From: Chryseobacterium kimseyorum
GTDB taxonomy: Bacteria; Bacteroidota; Bacteroidia; Flavobacteriales; Weeksellaceae
Assembly (NCBI RefSeq): GCF_025971945.1
Contig: NZ_JAPDHW010000007.1
Coordinates: forward strand, 150,496 to 214,495
DNA: 64,000 nucleotides
Direction of reading: 5' to 3'
Part shown: one piece after another, positions 25,472-33,770 of the stretch
Layout of the letters: each line of letters starts with the position of its first letter
Numbering within the stretch: the stretch's first letter is position 1
Program-made: the position numbers and the translations under genes
Notes under the pieces: generated by a model
What the model saw: the letters and a program-made list of their open reading frames with translations, nothing else
What the model was told of the DNA's origin: nothing
Databases searched by the model: none

Positions 25472-26242
25472 TTATTTGATGAACTTCAGTGGATACTTCA
25501 CATTTTTATAATCATCAAGACTCGCTTTTAAGGAACCTACAGCAAGTTCTGCTTTTAAGAGCAAAGGGATGTGATTATTATCATTGGAAACCCACATCGT
25601 AACGCCTTCTTTTTCTTTAAAAACGCGGCCGCTTTTCACAGATGGAATAATTTTTAACGCACTGATCGTCCCGAATTTTGTCTTTAAATTTTCTGTTCCC
25701 ACCACTTTCAGCTGAAACGGAAACATTTCATCATCGATCCAGACATTCATATTAAATACAGTTCCCGTTCTAAGTTCTGAAGGGGTTTTGCTTCGTAAAA
25801 AATAAAAACATGAAAGCATATCCTGAACTCCTTTTACAGACTTTATGGTCTTAGAGCCATTGGCAGGAGTTTTTTTGTCTGTTAAAACCAAGGTATGATT
25901 ATCGTGATTGAATACAGTCTGGAAATGCTGTGAATAACCTCCTTCTTTTACATTTCTTACATAATAACTGGGAAGTTCTGTCTGCATATTGATATAACTT
26001 TCATATAGATCTTCAACTTTAAAAAATGCTTTCACAGCGCCGGTGGTTGAGCCTGTACCTTTTACATACAGGTGAGGAACACCTTTGTAGTTTGTTTTTT
26101 TTGCGGTAAGATTTGCTGATCCTGCAGTTAGAAAACCGTAATGAATTCGAAGTGTTAAAGATTCTCCATCACTAATATTTGTGATCTGACCCTGACCGAA
26201 AAAGAATACAAATATTGCCGTTATATACAGTAATTTCTTCAT
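25472..26242 (-). CDS. DUF3108 domain secreted protein
   Basis: The 256-residue precursor has a signal peptide (residues 1-18, MKKLLYITAIFVFFFGQG). The mature part has the DUF3108 pattern: LTLRIHYGFLTAGSANLTAKKTNYKGVPHLYVKGTGSTTGAVKAFFKVEDLYESYIN, then VQDMLSCFYFLRS and WIDDEMFPFQLKVVGTENLKTKFGTISALKIIPSVK, and finally VTMWVSNDNNHIPLLLKAEL. The family is thought to sit in the periplasm or outer membrane; its biochemical role is not known. It forms a single-gene unit with its own terminator. Confidence 0.83.
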   Translation of the reverse strand: MKKLLYITAIFVFFFGQGQITNISDGESLTLRIHYGFLTAGSANLTAKKTNYKGVPHLYVKGTGSTTGAVKAFFKVEDLYESYINMQTELPSYYVRNVKEGGYSQHFQTVFNHDNHTLVLTDKKTPANGSKTIKSVKGVQDMLSCFYFLRSKTPSELRTGTVFNMNVWIDDEMFPFQLKVVGTENLKTKFGTISALKIIPSVKSGRVFKEKEGVTMWVSNDNNHIPLLLKAELAVGSLKASLDDYKNVKYPLKFIK

Positions 26243-26396
26243 AATTTAAATTTTACAAAAACACTGCCAAATGAAGTGCAGGTTTTATACGTACGAGATT
26301 TGATAAATCTCAGTTTTTTATTTAATGGTGTTTAAATATGCTTCGCATTAAAATTAGTAAATTTGCAGTTACATACAATTAAATTATCATCATATT

Positions 26397-27452
26397 ATGA
26401 TTACTACAGATATATTAATTATCGGAGCGGGACCAACCGGACTTTTTGCTGTATTTGAAGCAGGTTTGCTAAAAATGAAATGTCACATTATCGACGCACT
26501 TCCTCAACCTGGAGGGCAGTTGGCAGAGTTGTATCCTAAAAAGCCGATTTTTGATATTCCGGGTTATCCTTCTGTTAACGCTGGGGAATTGGTAGATAAT
26601 TTAATGGAGCAGATTAAGCAGTTTCAGCCAGGATTCACTTTGGGAGAAACGGCAATTTCTTATAAGAAAGTTGATGAAGAATGGTTTGAAGTGATCACCA
26701 ATAAAGGAACTGTTCACAGATGTAAAGCAATTGCCATTGCAGGTGGTTTGGGAACATTTGAACCGAGAAAACCGACGATGGATAATGTGGCAGACTATGA
26801 AGAAAAAGGTCTTGAATATTTCGTGAAAGAGCCTGAGCATTTCAGAAATAAAAAAGTGGTCATTGCAGGAGGTGGAGATTCTGCCTTAGACTGGAGTGTT
26901 TTCTTATCCAATGTTGCCAGTGAAGTAACATTAATTCACAGAAGAAATGAGTTCCGTGGAGCTTTAGATTCTGTAGAAAAAGTTCAGGCTTTAAAAGATC
27001 AGGGTAAAATCAAACTGATCACTCCAGCCGAAGTTACTGCTATTAAAGGTGATGGAAAAGTCGAAGCAATTACTGTTGTAAGAGACGGAGAAGAGCCAAT
27101 GGATATTGAAACGGATTATTTCATCCCATTATTTGGATTGACTCCAAAATTGGGTGAGATTGCTCAGTGGGGACTGAATATCGAGAAAAACGCCATCGTT
27201 GTAAACAATGCTTTAGATTATCAGACCAATATCGAAGGAATCTACGCTATTGGGGATATCAATACTTATCCTGGAAAACTGAAGTTGATTCTCTGTGGTT
27301 TTCACGAAGCGACATTGATGTGTCAAAGTGTTTATAACAGATTAAATCCGGGTAAAAAATTCGTTTTAAAATATACAACCGTAAGTGGAGTAGACGGTTT
27401 CGACGGTAGCCGTAAAGAAGCTGAAAAAGCGGTGGTAAAGAAAATAGATTAA
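26397..27452 (+). CDS. Ferredoxin--NADP reductase, thioredoxin-reductase-like type
   Basis: The 351-residue flavoprotein has an FAD-binding Rossmann motif IIGAGPTGLFAVFEAG (residues 7-22), a second nucleotide motif VVIAGGGDSALDWSVFLSN (about 153-171) for NADPH, and the C-terminal FAD contact GIYAIGDINTY. It lacks the CxxC of thioredoxin reductase, which marks the YumC-type ferredoxin-NADP reductases. A 2Fe-2S ferredoxin gene lies 86 bases downstream on the same strand, giving an NADPH-to-ferredoxin electron chain. A -7-like TAAATTTG (26358-26365) lies 31 bases upstream of the start. Confidence 0.9.
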   Translation: MITTDILIIGAGPTGLFAVFEAGLLKMKCHIIDALPQPGGQLAELYPKKPIFDIPGYPSVNAGELVDNLMEQIKQFQPGFTLGETAISYKKVDEEWFEVITNKGTVHRCKAIAIAGGLGTFEPRKPTMDNVADYEEKGLEYFVKEPEHFRNKKVVIAGGGDSALDWSVFLSNVASEVTLIHRRNEFRGALDSVEKVQALKDQGKIKLITPAEVTAIKGDGKVEAITVVRDGEEPMDIETDYFIPLFGLTPKLGEIAQWGLNIEKNAIVVNNALDYQTNIEGIYAIGDINTYPGKLKLILCGFHEATLMCQSVYNRLNPGKKFVLKYTTVSGVDGFDGSRKEAEKAVVKKID

Positions 27453-27538
27453 TTTGGTTTTTAGGTTTTGTTGCCGGTTGCCAATATACATTTCTGGAAA
27501 CCGTCAACGATTAACCATCAACTAACAACTTAATTAAA

Positions 27539-27868
27539 ATGAGCGATATAAATATTAGAATTACTGACAGGGAAGGACTGACTCACGATATTGTGGCTCC
27601 TACCGATATGTCGATGAATTTGATGGAGATCATCCGTTCTTACGAATTGGCAGAAGAAGGAACCATCGGAGTTTGTGGAGGAATGGCGATGTGTGCCTCA
27701 TGTCAGGTTTACGTAATCAAAGATCCCGGACTTGAGCCGATGGGTGATGAAGAAGATGCCATGCTTGGTGAAGCGTTTCATGTAGAGCCCAACAGCAGAC
27801 TGGGTTGCCAGCTCCACATTGCAGATGCGATGGAGGGTCTTGAAGTAGTGATTGCTCCTTATCCTTAA
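27539..27868 (+). CDS. Adrenodoxin-type 2Fe-2S ferredoxin
   Basis: The 109-residue protein has the ligand set C46-x5-C52-x2-C55 (GVCGGMAMCASCQVYV) and C90 (SRLGCQL), the spacing of adrenodoxin/putidaredoxin-type ferredoxins. MGDEEDAML between them is the partner-binding acidic segment of this group. It should accept electrons from the reductase encoded just upstream. Partner oxygenases are not evident in the window. A bidirectional terminator follows. Confidence 0.92.
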   Translation: MSDINIRITDREGLTHDIVAPTDMSMNLMEIIRSYELAEEGTIGVCGGMAMCASCQVYVIKDPGLEPMGDEEDAMLGEAFHVEPNSRLGCQLHIADAMEGLEVVIAPYP

Positions 27869-27890
27869 CCAGATTAGATTGTTTAAATAT

Positions 27891-27930
27891 AAAAAACACC
27901 CCTCGAATTTCAATTCAAGGGGTGTTTTTA
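27891..27930. terminator. Bidirectional intrinsic terminator
   Basis: AAAACACCCCT pairs with AGGGGTGTTTT across a short A/T-rich loop. It lies between the convergent ferredoxin and LOG genes. Confidence 0.87.
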
Positions 27931-27970
27931 TAGGGCAATATTTTTATTAAATTGGGTTTGGATCTTTTAT

Positions 27971-28552
27971 TTATATCTCCTCTTTAGAAATCCACTTTCC
28001 GACAGCCGGAGCCTGATAATTTCTCATTTTTTCTAAAAGCTCATCAATATTGTCGCTCACCAAAAGCATTTCCTGATTGATCTGTTTTAAAAATCCTTTA
28101 TCAACCATGGTCTGAACCATTTTAATTAAATCATCGTAAAAACCGTCGATATTGAGAACAGCAATAGGTTTTTTGTGAAGTCCGAGCTGTGCCCAGGTAA
28201 TCATCTCGAAAAACTCTTCCAGAGTTCCGTAGCCGCCGGGAAGTACAATAACGCCGTCGCAGAGGTCATTCATTTTGGTTTTTCTCTCGTGCATACTTTC
28301 CACCAAAATCAGTTCGGTAAGATGTGTATGCGCAATTTCTTTAGACTGCAGAAAGTGCGGAAGAACGCCAATTGCTTTTCCGTCTTCCTGAAGAACGCCG
28401 TCAGCAACTGCACCCATCAGTCCGACATTGGCGCCGCCATAAATAAGCTGAATATTTTGTTTTGCAAATGTCTGTCCGAGCAGAGTTGCCTGCTCCTTAT
28501 ATTTTTCATCCGAACCGAAACTCGATCCGCAAAATACGGTGATGCTTTTCAT
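27971..28552 (-). CDS. LOG family protein (TIGR00730)
   Basis: The 193-residue protein has the Rossmann-like LOG fold with GGANVGLMGAVADG (about residues 39-52) and the signature PGGYGTLEEFFE (about 104-115), where the Glu and the glycine-rich loop bind nucleotide. Family members cleave cytokinin riboside 5'-monophosphates or AMP to the free base and ribose 5-phosphate. The bacterial physiological role is often unknown. It is a single-gene unit facing the ferredoxin gene. Confidence 0.92.
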   Translation of the reverse strand: MKSITVFCGSSFGSDEKYKEQATLLGQTFAKQNIQLIYGGANVGLMGAVADGVLQEDGKAIGVLPHFLQSKEIAHTHLTELILVESMHERKTKMNDLCDGVIVLPGGYGTLEEFFEMITWAQLGLHKKPIAVLNIDGFYDDLIKMVQTMVDKGFLKQINQEMLLVSDNIDELLEKMRNYQAPAVGKWISKEEI

Positions 28553-28631
28553 TGATTTGAATTGCTTGTTATATTTTTAGTTTAATATGAATGTCGAAAA
28601 ATTAGTAATCACTTAGTTTCTTAATGGCTTG

Positions 28632-28719
28632 TTTGTCATTGACTACGTCGAATCTTAGATTTCCGGGGGAATCTAAACCGTTTTATTTCAATGTGCTTAG
28701 ATTCCTGCGGAATGACAAA
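28632..28719. repeat. Small inverted-repeat element in an intergenic gap
   Basis: TTTGTCATT (28632-28640) and its complement AATGACAAA (28711-28719) enclose two CTTAGATT words in the same orientation (about 28653 and 28697). No ORF. It occupies the middle of the gap 28553-28827. Confidence 0.6.
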
Positions 28720-28774
28720 GTGAGTTCTGAATTTAGCATGGTGATTAAAGGCGGACAAGCATAGATTAATTTAG

Positions 28775-28809
28775 AAAAATATCCAAAATCAATCGACTTT
28801 GGATATTTT
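28775..28809 (-). terminator. Intrinsic terminator after pepD
   Basis: AAAATATCCAAA (28776-28787) pairs with TTTGGATATTTT (28798-28809), with T on the minus strand after the stem. Confidence 0.8.
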
Positions 28810-28827
28810 AAAAATGTATTTATAATT

Positions 28828-30273
28828 TTATTTCAAAGGAATATTCGCTAAAATATCTTTTGTGAAACTCCAGAATTTTTGGGTTGAAGGGATATTGGCT
28901 TTTTCATCCGGCGAGTGTGCTCCTCTTATGGTTGGTCCGTAGCTTACCATTTCCATTTCAGGATAATTGGCACCGATAATTCCGCATTCCAATCCTGCAT
29001 GACATGCAACAACATGTGGTTTTTCGGCAAATTTTTCGGTGTAGATTTTTTCCATCATCTGAACGATTTCAGAACCTGGTTTTGGTTTCCAGCCAGGATA
29101 AGAGCCACTGAATTCGACATTCATTCCTGCAAGTTCTGAAACGGATTTTAATTGTTCAGCCACAGAATCTTTAGAGGAATCTACGGAAGATCTTGAAAGA
29201 TTTAAAATTTTCAATCCACCTTCTTTTAATTCTAATCTTGCAACGTTGTTTGATGATTCTACCAAATCCTGAACATCAGGACTCATTCTGTAAACACCGT
29301 TGTGAAGCGATTTTAAAACTAAAATAATCTTTTTTGAATCTTCCAACGAAAGCGCTTTATCTGAACTTGTGGAATTTTCAATGTTAATCTGAAGTCCGGC
29401 CTCGATCGAAGCAAATTCTTCTAAAATTTGTTTTTTAATTCCTTCGGTAATATTTTCGATGAATTCTCCTGAATTTCTCACAGCAATCAAAGCCACAGCT
29501 TCTCTGGGTATAGCATTTCGCAAACTTCCACCATCGATAGAAATCAACTGTATGTTTTCGTCTGCTAAACCTTTGTAAAGGATTCTCCCCAAAATAATAT
29601 TGGCATTACCGAAACCTTTGTGAATATCCATTCCGGAATGTCCGCCCTGCAGGCCTTTCACTTCGATTCTCACTACCTGTCCGTTTGCAGTCTCAGTAGA
29701 ATAAGTCTGATTGATTGTAACATCAATTCCACCTGCACATCCGATGTCGATCTCATCATCTTCTTCTGTATCTAAATTTAGAAGAATCTGTCCGGTCAAT
29801 TGTCCGGGTTTTAAACCTAAAGCTCCGGTCATTCCCGTTTCTTCATCGATGGTAAACAAGGCTTCCAGATCAGGATGTGGAATATCTGTGCTTTCAAGAA
29901 CCGACATAATGGTTGCCACTCCCAAGCCGTTGTCAGCACCTAAAGTAGTACCTTTTGCCTTTACCCAGTCACCGTCAACTTCCATCTGAATTCCCTGTGT
30001 TTCAAAGTCGAAATTCACATCATTGTTTTTCTGGCAAACCATATCCAGATGCGACTGCATTACGATTGATTTACGATTTTCCATACCAGGAGTGGCAGGT
30101 TTTTTAATGATGACATTTCCTACTTCATCAACTGTAGTTTCTAAACCTAAATTTTCACCAAATTCTTTGATGAAAGCAATTACTCTTTCTTCCTTTTTTG
30201 ACGGTCTCGGAACAGCATTCAGTTTGGAAAAATTCTTCCAGATAATCTGCGGTTCTATGTTTGATAGTTCCAT
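28828..30273 (-). CDS. pepD: Aminoacyl-histidine dipeptidase (PepD, M20 family)
   Basis: PepD hydrolyses Xaa-His and other dipeptides in the cytoplasm. I chose the ATG at 30273 (MELSNIEPQIIWKNF) over one six codons upstream, since E. coli PepD starts near this sequence; the protein is then 481 residues, close to the usual 485. M20 zinc ligands are visible in QSHLDMVCQ (His/Asp), GTTLGADNGLGVA (bridging Asp), DEETGMTGALGL (catalytic and metal Glu) and, near the end, HAGLECG and YGPTIRGAHSPDE. It is a single-gene unit with its own terminator. Confidence 0.92.
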   Translation of the reverse strand: MELSNIEPQIIWKNFSKLNAVPRPSKKEERVIAFIKEFGENLGLETTVDEVGNVIIKKPATPGMENRKSIVMQSHLDMVCQKNNDVNFDFETQGIQMEVDGDWVKAKGTTLGADNGLGVATIMSVLESTDIPHPDLEALFTIDEETGMTGALGLKPGQLTGQILLNLDTEEDDEIDIGCAGGIDVTINQTYSTETANGQVVRIEVKGLQGGHSGMDIHKGFGNANIILGRILYKGLADENIQLISIDGGSLRNAIPREAVALIAVRNSGEFIENITEGIKKQILEEFASIEAGLQINIENSTSSDKALSLEDSKKIILVLKSLHNGVYRMSPDVQDLVESSNNVARLELKEGGLKILNLSRSSVDSSKDSVAEQLKSVSELAGMNVEFSGSYPGWKPKPGSEIVQMMEKIYTEKFAEKPHVVACHAGLECGIIGANYPEMEMVSYGPTIRGAHSPDEKANIPSTQKFWSFTKDILANIPLK

Positions 30274-30301
30274 AAAATTTATTTTTATCAAAATTACGGA
30301 T

Positions 30302-30330
30302 AAAAAAAATGCTCCCGAAATTCAGGAGCA
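30302..30330 (-). terminator. Intrinsic terminator after the lipoprotein gene at 30421
   Basis: TGCTCC (30310-30315) pairs with GGAGCA (30325-30330), followed by eight T on the minus strand. Confidence 0.82.
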
Positions 30331-30420
30331 GTATTTTTGCTATATACTAGATGCTGACGCCAGTTGTTTGATGACCTATATTAAAAAGCCAATCGTCAAA
30401 AGCCAATCGCCATCCACCAA

Positions 30421-30912
30421 TTAACATCCACACTCTCCATAAATCGGGATCACCGTCTTGCTTCCGTCCGGTTTTTCAATGGTTAAAGTTCCTTCAAAAA
30501 GCAAAACTTCTTCGTTCTTTATTTTCTTTCCTTTTACAGAAATTTTATAGTTTTCGTTTTCAATTTCTTTGGTCAGTTCTTCATCTACTTCCATATCGCT
30601 TGAGGAAATCAAATTCATGGCGATTCGTTTTCCGTCGAGTTTCATGTAGGCTGTTTTTCCTGCATCATCGGCATAAATGTATTTTTCGTTTTCAAAATCT
30701 GCTTTGTTCTTTGCAAAATAGCACGAACATTCTTTGATTTCTTTCGGAAAAGGAAATACATCTACCAGTATATTGGCAGGTTGAGAGTCTGTTTCTGCAG
30801 AATCCTGAACGATATTTACGGAATCTTTTTCTGTTGGATTTGTAACGGTTTCTTTCTCCTTTTTACAGGAAACCAACATAAAGGCTGAAAAGAAAATGAT
30901 TAAATATTTCAT
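30421..30912 (-). CDS. Hypothetical lipoprotein
   Basis: The 163-residue precursor begins MKYLIIFFSAFMLVSCKKEKE, a lipoprotein signal peptide with the lipidated residue at C16. The mature part has a charged, low-complexity linker (residues 17-45) and then a compact domain starting FPKEIKECSCYFAKNKADFENEKYIYADDAGKTAYMKLDGKRIAMNLISS and ending IPIYGECGC. Its Cys pairs (CSC, CGC) may form disulphides. I recognise no named family. It is likely to be membrane-anchored in the envelope. Confidence 0.72.
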   Translation of the reverse strand: MKYLIIFFSAFMLVSCKKEKETVTNPTEKDSVNIVQDSAETDSQPANILVDVFPFPKEIKECSCYFAKNKADFENEKYIYADDAGKTAYMKLDGKRIAMNLISSSDMEVDEELTKEIENENYKISVKGKKIKNEEVLLFEGTLTIEKPDGSKTVIPIYGECGC

Positions 30913-31006
30913 CTGTTAAAAGTGCTATAATTTATTATATTTTTAGACGGTCATGAATTCAAAATATGAGCCAGTGCAAAAGCAAAAGGAAAATGTCCGG
31001 AGCTAT

Positions 31007-31609
31007 CTATCCTCTGGCTCTTTCAAGCAATACCATCATCAATAATGATAAAACCACCAAACTTTCGTCTTCATCATCAATATCAATCAGTCTGTCTAGC
31101 TGGAATCTTCTGCCGAACATTGATGGCATCTTTTTTAATTTAAAATATTCTTTGCCGTCGATGCCTTTCACGGTGTAAGAAGGATTTAGGAAATATCCGG
31201 TAAACATTCCGATGACAGGAATTTCGCCGACCATTCCGTCGAAAAATTTCACCCACGCATTGTCTTCAGCTACAGTAAATTTTGCCTTATCGTTCTCGTC
31301 TAAAACTTCATAAGTTGATTTCCAGATAGAGCGCACTCCTTTTCTTGCCAATCTCCCGAAACTCTTTCCAATTGTATCTTTGATAGAGTATGATGCATTA
31401 AAATCAATCCATTGGTTTGCCTGAATTCTGAAAAGTTCTTTGGTTTTGCTTTCGTCATTGAAAACGATGACGTCTTCTTTCAGTTTAAACATTTTCTGGC
31501 GAACATAAGCTACTGACTTTCCATGCTTGTCTGTAATGTTGAAATCGCTGGCAAGAGTGGTGATTTTAAATTTAAAATCCAGCGGATAATTGAGATTGTT
31601 AAGAATCAT
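31007..31609 (-). CDS. LURP-one-related/scramblase-like protein, hypothetical
   Basis: The 200-residue protein has repeating beta-hairpin segments: YPLDFKFKITTLASDFNITDKHGKSVAYVRQKMFKLKEDVIVFNDESKTKELFRIQANQ, then STYEVLDENDKAKFTVAEDN and SYTVKGIDGKEYFKLKKMPSMFGRRFQLDRL. This pattern (strand, D-x-x-G, strand, basic patch) resembles the tubby-like LURP-one-related/phospholipid scramblase fold. It has no signal peptide; the hydrophobic stretch VVLSLLMMVLLERA lies at the C-terminus. The function is unknown, and the family call is tentative. Confidence 0.6.
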   Translation of the reverse strand: MILNNLNYPLDFKFKITTLASDFNITDKHGKSVAYVRQKMFKLKEDVIVFNDESKTKELFRIQANQWIDFNASYSIKDTIGKSFGRLARKGVRSIWKSTYEVLDENDKAKFTVAEDNAWVKFFDGMVGEIPVIGMFTGYFLNPSYTVKGIDGKEYFKLKKMPSMFGRRFQLDRLIDIDDEDESLVVLSLLMMVLLERARG

Positions 31610-31776
31610 TGTAGTTTGTTTTCAGTTTAATATTTTGATGATCAAATATAATGGTTTTTTCAATGTTATGAATGATAAGTTGATGATACTGATTTGGATC
31701 ATATAAAAGAGTTTAAATGGATGGAATTATCCTGGTAAATGATCTTTTTCTATTCAGATTTTACAACTATAATTCT

Positions 31777-31784
31777 TATTTTTG
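31777..31784 (+). promoter_or_regulatory. Candidate -7 element abutting the recR start
   Basis: TATTTTTG is followed by TACTT and then the ATG of recR (31790). This spacing puts the transcription start at or next to the start codon. Confidence 0.5.
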
Positions 31785-31789
31785 TACTT

Positions 31790-32401
31790 ATGGATTACCC
31801 AAGTAAAGTATTGGCAAAAGCAGTTGAGGAAATTTCCGGGCTTCCGGGTATTGGGAAGAAAACCGCTTTGCGTCTTGCACTTCATTTACTTAAACAGCCT
31901 AATTCCAGAGCGACAAGTTTAGGAACTTCTATCATCAATCTGGTGAATGAAATTAAATACTGCAAAGAATGCCACAATTTTTCAGATTTTGACATCTGTG
32001 AAATCTGCAGCAATGAAAAACGCAGTGACGAACTAATTTGCATTGTAGAAGATGTACGTGACGTGATCGCCATAGAAAATACCGGAAAATACCGAGGGAA
32101 ATATTTGATTCTTGGTGGAAAGATTTCTCCGATGGAGGGCGTAGGACCTCATCAGCTGAATATTCCGAGCATTGAAAAGAAATTGCAGCAAGGTCAGGCA
32201 AAAGAATTTATTTTTGCATTGAGTGCGACGATGGAAGGCGATACTACCGCTTATTACATTTACAAGAAATTCAAAAATTCAGGGATTCAGTTTTCAAGTA
32301 TTGCCAGAGGGATTTCCGTAGGCGATGAGTTGGAATATGCTGATGAAATTTCTCTGGGAAGATCAATTATCAACCGACTTCCATACAACGAAAAGGATTA
32401 A
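31790..32401 (+). CDS. recR: Recombination mediator RecR
   Basis: RecR works with RecF and RecO to load RecA at gaps. The ATG at 31790 (MDYPSKVLAKAVEEISGLPGIGKKTALRLALHLL) fits the family start; an upstream ATG at 31739 would add 17 hydrophobic residues not seen in RecR. The 203-residue protein has the N-terminal helix-hairpin-helix, the four-cysteine zinc finger CKECHNFSDFDICEIC, and the Toprim domain (CIVEDVRDVIAIENTGKYRGKYLILGGKISPMEGVGP). The glycosyltransferase gene starts two bases after its stop, so the two form an operon. Confidence 0.95.
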   Translation: MDYPSKVLAKAVEEISGLPGIGKKTALRLALHLLKQPNSRATSLGTSIINLVNEIKYCKECHNFSDFDICEICSNEKRSDELICIVEDVRDVIAIENTGKYRGKYLILGGKISPMEGVGPHQLNIPSIEKKLQQGQAKEFIFALSATMEGDTTAYYIYKKFKNSGIQFSSIARGISVGDELEYADEISLGRSIINRLPYNEKD

Positions 32402-32402
32402 A

Positions 32403-33242
32403 ATGGCTAAGAAACTTTCAATCATTATCGTTAATTACAATGTGACTCAACTTCTGAGAAACTGCCTTATTTCTATTGAGAAATATGCCGAAAATGTCGA
32501 TTATGAAATCATAGTTATTGATAATCGATCTACCGACAGCTCATGGGGTGATCTTATTCCCGAATTTCCAAAGGTGAAATTTATAGCATCAGAAAAAAAT
32601 GAAGGTTTTGCAATTGCTAACAATAAAGCAATAAAAACTGTAGAAGGAGAATATCTTTTAATTTTAAATCCGGATACTGAGCTGGAAGGTTTTTATTTAA
32701 ATGAAATTTTAAATTTTGCTGATTCAAAAACTGATTTCGGTTGTCTGGGCGTAAGAATGCACGATGCAAATGGAAATTTTCTTCCGGAAAGCAAACGTTC
32801 AGTTCCCGACATGTTCAATTCTTTCGAAAAACTGTTTACCAATTTTAAAAAGAAAAATACAAAATCCTATTACCGAAATGATATTGGCGAATTTGAAATT
32901 GCAGAAGTAGAAGTCATTACCGGAGCATTTTTCTTAGTTAAAAAAGAGGTTTATGAAAGGGTAGGAGGTCTCGACGAAAAGTACTTCATGTATGGTGAAG
33001 ACATCGACCTGTGTTATACTCTGCTTAAAAATGGGTATCAGAATTATTACTACGGAAAAGCTTCTATCTTACATCATAAAGGTGAAAGCACGGTGAAAGA
33101 TGAGGTGTATCTCGATAGATTTTATGGAGCCATGCAGATTTTTATTGATAAATATTACAGAGAAAGCAAACCTGTGCAATATTCATTTCTGAAAGCAGGT
33201 CTTAAGCTGAGACATAAAATAGAACTTATTAAACTTAAATAA
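32403..33242 (+). CDS. Family 2 glycosyltransferase
   Basis: The ATG at 32403 (MAKKLSIIIVNYNVTQLLRNCLISIEKY) is one base after the recR stop and fits the GT-A family start; a longer reading would overlap recR by 77 bases. The 279-residue protein has the GT2 nucleotide-sugar fold (IIVNYN, EIIVIDNRSTDSS), the DxD-like motif LILNPDTELE, and, further on, FFLVKKEVYERVGGLDEKYFMYGEDIDLCYTLLKNGY, typical of rhamnosyltransferase-like GT2 proteins. It probably builds a cell-surface glycan; the sugar is unknown. Confidence 0.9.
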   Translation: MAKKLSIIIVNYNVTQLLRNCLISIEKYAENVDYEIIVIDNRSTDSSWGDLIPEFPKVKFIASEKNEGFAIANNKAIKTVEGEYLLILNPDTELEGFYLNEILNFADSKTDFGCLGVRMHDANGNFLPESKRSVPDMFNSFEKLFTNFKKKNTKSYYRNDIGEFEIAEVEVITGAFFLVKKEVYERVGGLDEKYFMYGEDIDLCYTLLKNGYQNYYYGKASILHHKGESTVKDEVYLDRFYGAMQIFIDKYYRESKPVQYSFLKAGLKLRHKIELIKLK

Positions 33243-33277
33243 AAAAGCAACTCAAGTAAATTGAGTTGCTTTTGTTT
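33241..33277. terminator. Bidirectional intrinsic terminator
   Basis: AAGCAACTCAA (33245-33255) pairs with TTGAGTTGCTT (33261-33271). It lies between the convergent glycosyltransferase and secG genes. Confidence 0.87.
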
Positions 33278-33296
33278 TATATCGAAAAATATTTTC

Positions 33297-33647
33297 TTAT
33301 TTAGTTGCCGGAACACTTACCGGAGCTGTAGTCGTAGAAGCAGGAGCTGTTTGCTTAACAGGAGCTTCGGTTTTTGTTGGAGCTGTCTGAATTGCCGGAG
33401 CAGACTGTTTAGGTTTCCCTGTAACAACTACGCTGATTAAGATAAGAACGATAATTACCGCTCCTAAAGTCCAGGTTGACTTCTCCATAAAGTCGTTGGT
33501 TCTCTGTACGCCAAACTGTGCAGAAGATGCACCTCCGAATGTACTTGAAAGGCCGCCTCCTTTAGGATTTTGAGCCATAACAACGATTACCAATAAAATG
33601 CTGGCAATCATAATAAGAACCATCAATAGTGTAAATATAGTATCCAT
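33297..33647 (-). CDS. secG: Preprotein translocase subunit SecG
   Basis: SecG is a small inner-membrane partner of SecYE. The 116-residue protein has two membrane helices (residues 3-24 and about 54-75), with the family's loop QNPKGGGLSSTFGGASSAQFGVQRTNDFMEKSTW between them. After the second helix comes a 40-residue tail rich in Ala, Pro and Thr, common in Bacteroidota SecG. A well-formed promoter lies 26 bases upstream. Confidence 0.93.
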   Translation of the reverse strand: MDTIFTLLMVLIMIASILLVIVVMAQNPKGGGLSSTFGGASSAQFGVQRTNDFMEKSTWTLGAVIIVLILISVVVTGKPKQSAPAIQTAPTKTEAPVKQTAPASTTTAPVSVPATK

Positions 33648-33672
33648 TAATTCTAATATCTTTTTGAATGGG

Positions 33673-33703
33673 CAAATTTAATGTTTTTTTACAGAACGGC
33701 AAA
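33673..33703 (-). promoter_or_regulatory. Promoter of secG
   Basis: On the minus strand TTTG (33703-33700), 19 bases, then TAAATTTG (33680-33673). This is the full Bacteroidota -33/-7 consensus with the preferred spacing. Confidence 0.72.
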
Positions 33704-33716
33704 ATAAAGATTTCAC

Positions 33717-33752
33717 TAAAAACGAAAAGCGGAGACAATTGTCTCCGCTTTT
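33717..33752 (-). terminator. Intrinsic terminator after the M16 gene pair
   Basis: A perfect 28-base palindrome (33725-33752) has arms AAAAGCGGAGACAA and its complement. It is followed by T on the minus strand. Confidence 0.85.
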
Positions 33753-33770
33753 CAGATTGTATTAATAATC

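Noticed and set aside
32325..33242. Glycosyltransferase starting inside recR at 32325
   Set aside because: The first 26 residues come from the recR frame overlap and have no homologous character; the start at 32403 fits the family.
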